Below, in pieces: positions 59,551 through 64,000 of a DNA stretch of 64,000 bases. The notes beneath the pieces are model-generated. The model was given only the letters and a program-made list of their open reading frames with translations, was not told the DNA's origin and did not search any database. The number at the start of each line of letters is the position of its first letter. Positions within the stretch are counted from its first letter, which is position 1. The translations under genes and the position numbers were made by a program. Origin of the DNA: Acidobacteriota bacterium (GTDB taxonomy: Bacteria; Acidobacteriota; Blastocatellia; Pyrinomonadales; Pyrinomonadaceae); contig QHXN01000036.1 in assembly GCA_003222975.1 (NCBI GenBank), forward strand, positions 1-64,000. Direction: 5' to 3'.

Positions 59551-61914
59551 TCAAGGATGCCGTCCGGGCGGCGAAAGGTCGAGCGTGCGCCTGACTACCG
59601 TGGTGTCGCTCGTGCGGTAAGAGGGAGCAGGCATCGCGTCGTCCGGCCTCAGTCGGAAAGTTTGGCCGGGCACTTCGGGGAGGCCGTAGGAGAGGTCTTC
59701 GACGACGAGGCGGACGGGCGCGTCGGCGCGCGTCTCAAGCAGCAGCTCAAGACCTTCGGGCGGCGGCGCGGCGAAGGAGACGCGCAGGCCGTTCTTCGAG
59801 TCTCCGGTCGCGCGCGACGCTTCGTCGAGGAGGGCGCGTCCGTCGAGCGACGCGCGACGCACGTCGGCCCCCGGCTCGACGTAGAAGAGGAGCATCGGCG
59901 CGCGGCGCGCGGAGGCGAGCCGGAGGCGCAGCGTCCGCGCATCGCCCTCAGCCCGATCTTCGAGAACCTGCACGTCGGGCGCTGGCAGCGCAGCGGCGGG
60001 CGCTTCCGCCCCGCGGGCTTGTTGTGGCATCCACGGGAAGACCGCCGCGAGACTCTCTTTCCCCGCGCCCGCCGGGACGAACTGCGAAGTCCACTCGTCG
60101 GGCGCGGCGTCCGTGCTCACAAAGCGCGCCCGCACCGCGTCGGCGTCGAGCAAATAGAAGACACTGTCCGTCTTCCGGTGGCGTGCGTCGAAGCTCGCGC
60201 GGGCGAGGCCCGCGGCGACGAAGCAGAGACCGGCGAGCGCCGCGGCTGCCGGCACGAGCCAACGCCTTCGGGCTGTGAGCGCGCGGAAGTGCGGGACGAG
60301 CAGCCCGCAGAGCAGCACGACGAGCAGCATGAAGAAGCCGCCGAGGTCGAGGCCGAGCATGAAGAAGAACATCCAGACGAGCGGCGCACAGATGACGACG
60401 CCCGGCGCGGCTGCGAGCGCGGCCAACGTCAGCCCCTTCGCAGACTCGAAACTCCCCTCGCCCGACGTGAGAAGAAATGCGAAGCATGCGAGCGCGAAGA
60501 GGAGCGGCCACGCGAACAGGAAGCTGCCGAGCGGCAGGAGCGCCGTCGTCAGAATCAGCAGCGCGAGCCAGCACAGGAGTGCGCCCGCAGAGAGGTTTGC
60601 CGCGCTCGTCTTCCTGAACAGAAACGCGTGGACGGCTGCGAACACGGCGACCGTCAGAAAGATGAAGCCGAGGACGTAAGGCCAGATGTCGTAAGGTGTC
60701 TGCCAGGGGAGGAGCGTGTAGCCCGCGTGCAGCCCGCGCGCGACGCGCCAGACTCCGGTCGTTACGAGAACGGCGAGACAGGCGGCAAAGGAGAACGCGA
60801 CGACGCCCGCAGCCATGCCGCCGAGCGACAGCCGACGCCTCTTCAGCCCCGCGAGAACGACGCCAGCGAAGAGGAGGCAGACGAGCAAAGTGAGCGGCAC
60901 GACCCATGACTCGGAGTAGTGCACGAAGACGGGGCCGAGCGCGTTGAAATAGACGGCGTCGCGCGACTTCAGATTGCCGAGGTCGAGATCACCGAAGCGG
61001 CGCGCGAGCGCCAGCGCGTATAAGCCGTGATGTTGCAGGCTGCGCTCATCCAGCTCGTCGGCGCTGTCGAGCGCGGTGTGGTAGCTCGTGATGCGGTCGG
61101 CGTAGGCGAAGTTCAGGCCCGCCGCGCTCGCGCGCTTGAAGACGGTCATGTCCGTGTCGTTCGGCAGGCGCTTATAGACCGCGTACATGAGCGAGTTGGC
61201 GACCGCGTGCGGCGCTGCCGCCGCCAGCCCGCGGATGAGCGTGCCGTTGCCCTCGCTCGTCTCGAACATCAGCGAGGGGCCGCCCGCGCCGCGCGCCTCG
61301 AAGTTGAGAACCAGCCCTACGTCGCGCATCCACGGGTGCTCGTCGGCGAAGCCGCGCGCGCCGACGAGTCCGAGTTCTTCGGCGTCCGTGAAGACGAGGA
61401 TAAGGTCGTTTTTGAGCGGCGGGCCGGACTTCAGGGCGCGCAGGGTTTCCAGAAGCGTGGCGACGCCCGCGCCGTCGTCCGACGCGCCCGGCCCCGTCGG
61501 CACTGAGTCGTAGTGTGCGGCGAGCATCAAGGCTCTGCCGCCCGCAGTCCCCGGCACGCGCGCCACGATGTTCTGGACGCGCGCCGCGAGGACGGGCCAG
61601 CCCGCCGACGCCTGACGCGGCACGACCTCGACGGCCTGCACTTCGGCGACCACGCCGAGCGCGGCCAACTCGCCGAGGATGTAGCGGCGCACGCGCTCGA
61701 TCTCCTCCGACCCGGTCGGGTGCGGCTTCTGCGCGATGGCGCGCACGTGCCTCAGCGCGCGCGCCGACGAGAACTCCGATGCGGGCGCGCCCTCCGGCAC
61801 GGCGCGCGGCGGCTCGACGAGCGCGATGCTCACCCAGGCCAGCGCCGCCAGAAAAAGAAAAGCCGCCAGGGCCGTGGCGGCGTTCGTCTTCGCGTCGGGG
61901 GAATTGTGGTGCAC
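59551..61914 (-). CDS. M28-family membrane metallopeptidase
   Basis: 787 aa. An N-terminal membrane helix (ALAAFLFLAALAWVSIALV) is followed by a periplasmic M28 domain with the two-zinc ligands: His in AAHYDSVPTGPGASDDGAG, the Glu pair in FTDAEELGLVGA, Asp/His further on (SYHTALDSADEL). About eight membrane segments occupy residues ~340-590, and a C-terminal beta-rich domain follows. The architecture resembles ER/vacuolar Fxna/Pff1-type peptidases. GTG start at 61914. Substrate unknown. Confidence 0.92.
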   Translation of the reverse strand: MHHNSPDAKTNAATALAAFLFLAALAWVSIALVEPPRAVPEGAPASEFSSARALRHVRAIAQKPHPTGSEEIERVRRYILGELAALGVVAEVQAVEVVPRQASAGWPVLAARVQNIVARVPGTAGGRALMLAAHYDSVPTGPGASDDGAGVATLLETLRALKSGPPLKNDLILVFTDAEELGLVGARGFADEHPWMRDVGLVLNFEARGAGGPSLMFETSEGNGTLIRGLAAAAPHAVANSLMYAVYKRLPNDTDMTVFKRASAAGLNFAYADRITSYHTALDSADELDERSLQHHGLYALALARRFGDLDLGNLKSRDAVYFNALGPVFVHYSESWVVPLTLLVCLLFAGVVLAGLKRRRLSLGGMAAGVVAFSFAACLAVLVTTGVWRVARGLHAGYTLLPWQTPYDIWPYVLGFIFLTVAVFAAVHAFLFRKTSAANLSAGALLCWLALLILTTALLPLGSFLFAWPLLFALACFAFLLTSGEGSFESAKGLTLAALAAAPGVVICAPLVWMFFFMLGLDLGGFFMLLVVLLCGLLVPHFRALTARRRWLVPAAAALAGLCFVAAGLARASFDARHRKTDSVFYLLDADAVRARFVSTDAAPDEWTSQFVPAGAGKESLAAVFPWMPQQARGAEAPAAALPAPDVQVLEDRAEGDARTLRLRLASARRAPMLLFYVEPGADVRRASLDGRALLDEASRATGDSKNGLRVSFAAPPPEGLELLLETRADAPVRLVVEDLSYGLPEVPGQTFRLRPDDAMPAPSYRTSDTTVVRRTLDLSPPGRHP

Positions 61915-61934
61915 TTGAATTAGAAGAGAAGGGC

Positions 61935-62022
61935 TAAGGGGAAAAGGGGAAGAGTGTAAAAGGCGAAAAGGTATAAGGCGTCGCTCCCTTTTACCCTTTT
62001 GCCCATTTCCCTTTTCCCCTTA
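61935..62022. repeat. Inverted repeat, GGGGAAAA/GGCGAAAA 8-nt words
   Basis: Left array GGGGAAAA-GGGGAAGA-GTGTAAAA-GGCGAAAA; best perfect pairing 14 nt (61935-61948 with 62009-62022), the rest imperfect. It begins 5 nt past the acidic-protein stop. Related to 22148-22230. Confidence 0.8.
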
Positions 62023-62027
62023 TGTCC

Positions 62028-62384
62028 TTACCCGACCAGCGGCTCGCCGTCATAGACGACCGACCAGCCGTTCTTGCGGCTCGTGGCGAGGCTGCGCGCG
62101 AACCACTTGCGGGCTTCCGTCTCACTCTCGTAGCTCTGCATCGAGGGCAGAGACTCGCGCGGGTCGAAGCGCACGATCTGGCCGCCGGAGTCGCCCGCCT
62201 TCAGGGAGAGCAGCGCGAGCATGTCGTTCTTCTTGAGCAGGGCGGTGCGGACGACCATCGAGTCGTCCTCTTCTTCATCCTCGTCGTCGAACTCGTCGGC
62301 CTCGTCAGTGTATTCCAAGTCCTCGGCGTCCGTATCGTCGCCAACGTCTATGATGTCGTCGAAAAAGTCGTTGTGATCTTTCAT
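62028..62384 (-). CDS. Acidic N-terminal small protein, unknown
   Basis: 118 aa. The first 42 residues are strongly acidic (DDTDAEDLEYTDEADEF, then DDEDEEEDD). The rest is an alpha/beta domain (VRTALLKKNDMLALLSLKAGDSGGQIVRFDP...KWFARSLATSRKNGWSVVYDG). No family recognised. Divergent from glpK. Confidence 0.7.
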   Translation of the reverse strand: MKDHNDFFDDIIDVGDDTDAEDLEYTDEADEFDDEDEEEDDSMVVRTALLKKNDMLALLSLKAGDSGGQIVRFDPRESLPSMQSYESETEARKWFARSLATSRKNGWSVVYDGEPLVG

Positions 62385-62509
62385 CTTCCTATCTCTTTCT
62401 CCAAAATTCTTCCCTTTGATGAGGTCGCCGAAACCGCCCCATGCCCGAAACCTTTCGGCGTATATTACACTCTCGCGGGACGCCGGACAAAGGAGCGTGG
62501 CGAAAAATA

Positions 62510-64000
62510 ATGGGCGACTTTGTGCTCTCGATTGACCAGGGGACGACGGGCACCACCGCGCTCGTCTTCGACCGCGACTGTCGGGTGCGCGGGCGCGGCT
62601 ACTCGGAGTTCACGCAGCACTACCCGCGACCGGGCTGGGTCGAGCACGACGCGGAGGAAATCTGGCGCGTGAGCCTCCGTGCCGCCCGCGAGGCGCTCGC
62701 TGGCGCGGGCGTCGGGGCGCGTGAGTTGCGCGCCGTTGGCGTCACGAACCAGCGCGAGACCGTCCTCGCTTGGGAGCGAGCGGGCGGCGCGGCGGTCGGG
62801 CGCGCGATTGTCTGGCAAGACCGTCGGACGGCTGCGGCCTGCGACGAGTTGAAATCGCGCGGGCTGGAAGACGTGATCCGCGAGAAGACGGGTCTGGTGC
62901 TCGACCCCTATTTTTCCGGCACGAAGATCAAGTGGCTGCTCGACAACACACCCTCTTTGCGCGAGCGCGCCGCGCGGGGCGAGGTCGTCTTCGGCACGAT
63001 TGACTCTTGGCTCGTCTGGAAATTGACGGGCGGGCGCGCGCACGCGACCGACTGCTCGAACGCCTCGCGCACGCTCCTCTTCAACGTCAACACCCTCGAA
63101 TGGGACGACGAATTGCTCTCGCTCTTCGGCGTGCCGCGCGAGGCACTCCCTGAAGTCAAAGCCTCGTCGGGCTTCTACGGCGAGACAGACCCGTCCGTCT
63201 TCTTCGGCGCTTCCGTCCCCGTGGCCGGAGTCGCGGGCGACCAGCAGGCCGCGCTCTTCGGACAGGCGTGCTACACAGAGGGGATGGTGAAGAACACCTA
63301 CGGCACAGGCTCGTTTCTTCTGATGAACACGGGCCGCAAACCCGTGCCGAGCCGCAAGGGGCTTCTGACGACGGTCGCGTGGCAGATCGAAGGCGAGGCG
63401 GCGGAATACGCCCTCGAAGGCTCGATCTTCATCACGGGCGCAGCGGTGCAGTGGCTCCGCGACGGCCTACAGATAATCTCGCGCGCCGACGAGACCGAAG
63501 CGCTCGCGCGCACGCTCGACTCGAACGAGGGCGTCTATTTCGTGCCCGCGCTCGCGGGGCTGGGTGCGCCACACTGGGACGCATACGCGCGCGGCGCAAT
63601 CGTCGGCTTAACGCGCGGCACGACGCGCGCGCACCTCGCCCGCGCCGCGCTTGAGAGCATGTGCTACCAGACGCGCGATGTGGTCGGAGCGATGGAGCGC
63701 GATTCGGGGATTGAGTTAAAGGAGGTGAGAGTTGACGGCGGCGCGGTCGCCAACTCGTTCCTCATGCAGTTTCAGGCCGACATCCTCGGCGTGCCAGTCG
63801 AGGTTCCCGAAGTGACCGAGACGACCGCCGCGGGCGCGGCCTACCTCGCCGGCCTCGCCGTCGGCTTCTGGCGCGACCGCGAAGAGGTCGCCGCGCGCTG
63901 GAAGGTCGCGCGCCGCTACGAGCCGCGGATGAAGGAGGACGAGCGCGAGCGCCTGCACCGCCGCTGGCTCCGCGCCGTCGCACGCGCGCGCGACTGGGAG
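62510..64000 (+). CDS. glpK: Glycerol kinase (3' end beyond window)
   Basis: Phosphorylates glycerol to glycerol-3-phosphate. It is absent from the ORF track because no stop lies in the window; 497 codons are visible of about 500 expected. FGGY-family motifs: [78 protein letters not shown] and [20 protein letters not shown]. The ATG at 62510 gives the standard N terminus; AAGGAG lies about 13 nt upstream, slightly far. The last visible residues (ARARDWE) are typical of the C-terminal tail, so only a few codons are missing. Confidence 0.95.
   Translation, partial: MGDFVLSIDQGTTGTTALVFDRDCRVRGRGYSEFTQHYPRPGWVEHDAEEIWRVSLRAAREALAGAGVGARELRAVGVTNQRETVLAWERAGGAAVGRAIVWQDRRTAAACDELKSRGLEDVIREKTGLVLDPYFSGTKIKWLLDNTPSLRERAARGEVVFGTIDSWLVWKLTGGRAHATDCSNASRTLLFNVNTLEWDDELLSLFGVPREALPEVKASSGFYGETDPSVFFGASVPVAGVAGDQQAALFGQACYTEGMVKNTYGTGSFLLMNTGRKPVPSRKGLLTTVAWQIEGEAAEYALEGSIFITGAAVQWLRDGLQIISRADETEALARTLDSNEGVYFVPALAGLGAPHWDAYARGAIVGLTRGTTRAHLARAALESMCYQTRDVVGAMERDSGIELKEVRVDGGAVANSFLMQFQADILGVPVEVPEVTETTAAGAAYLAGLAVGFWRDREEVAARWKVARRYEPRMKEDERERLHRRWLRAVARARDWE

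Overview
The window reads as chromosome of a GC-rich, diderm, free-living bacterium. I infer Acidobacteriota, probably the Blastocatellia/Pyrinomonadales side. Support: a Zn-ribbon Ser/Thr kinase ending in a YARHG domain, a four-copy YARHG secreted protein, a B12-dependent ribonucleotide reductase, outer-membrane porin and multihaem cytochrome genes, and housekeeping sequences of that general type. There is no rRNA and no 16S-level evidence. Most ORF-track lines are antisense shadows created by GC-rich codon use. About 43 protein genes, two tRNAs, one frameshifted gene and one 3'-cut gene (glpK) are supported.

Layout. 1-9.5 kb: class II ribonucleotide reductase nrdJ with an NrdR box abutting its promoter, divergent hslO (Hsp33), a pspA plus partner operon, purD, and a low-GC lone adenine-type DNA methyltransferase. 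9.5-15.5 kb: a Zn-ribbon protein and two APC-type permeases, the downstream one preceded by a c-di-AMP (ydaO-type) riboswitch and an intrinsic terminator. 15.9-25 kb: a TPR-GAF-sigma54-AAA-Fis regulator, a YARHG kinase, a 4xYARHG secreted protein, a cell-wall amidase and a DUF2071 protein. 25.7-31.7 kb: a two-gene operon for a beta-barrel outer-membrane protein and a large cytochrome with ten CXXCH motifs, a propeller-like repeat region and a C-terminal anchor. 31.8-38.3 kb: tRNA-Leu and the tig-clpP-clpX-lon proteostasis cluster. 38.5-46.2 kb: engB, rho, glgA, trx, a YkgJ-type protein, purA, a PilZ protein and tRNA-Lys. 46.2-50.5 kb: lineage-type hypothetical genes, a broken Uma2 gene and a NiCoT metal transporter. 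51-57 kb: a PAS-GGDEF-EAL protein and a histidine kinase/response regulator/SPOR cluster. 57.5-64 kb: two oxidoreductases, an M28 membrane peptidase and glpK.

Two window-wide signals stand out. First, at many 3' gene ends there is a long inverted repeat whose arms are built from tandem 7-8 nt words (for example CCGTGAA/CCGTAAA, GATGAAT/GCGGAAT, GGATGAA/GGCGGAA, GATTTTT/GATTTGC, AGTCTGG/AGTCCGA). Different loci use different words, several word sets recur kilobases apart, one element forms the end of trigger factor and another runs into the purA start. Second, the palindrome class RTCGAY appears to be absent although RTCGAR and YTCGAY are common. Val-Asp and Ile-Asp are written GTT-GAC, ATT-GAC or ATA-GAC in a genome that otherwise prefers GTC and ATC.

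All coordinates were read by hand. Family calls rest on recognised motifs without database searches.
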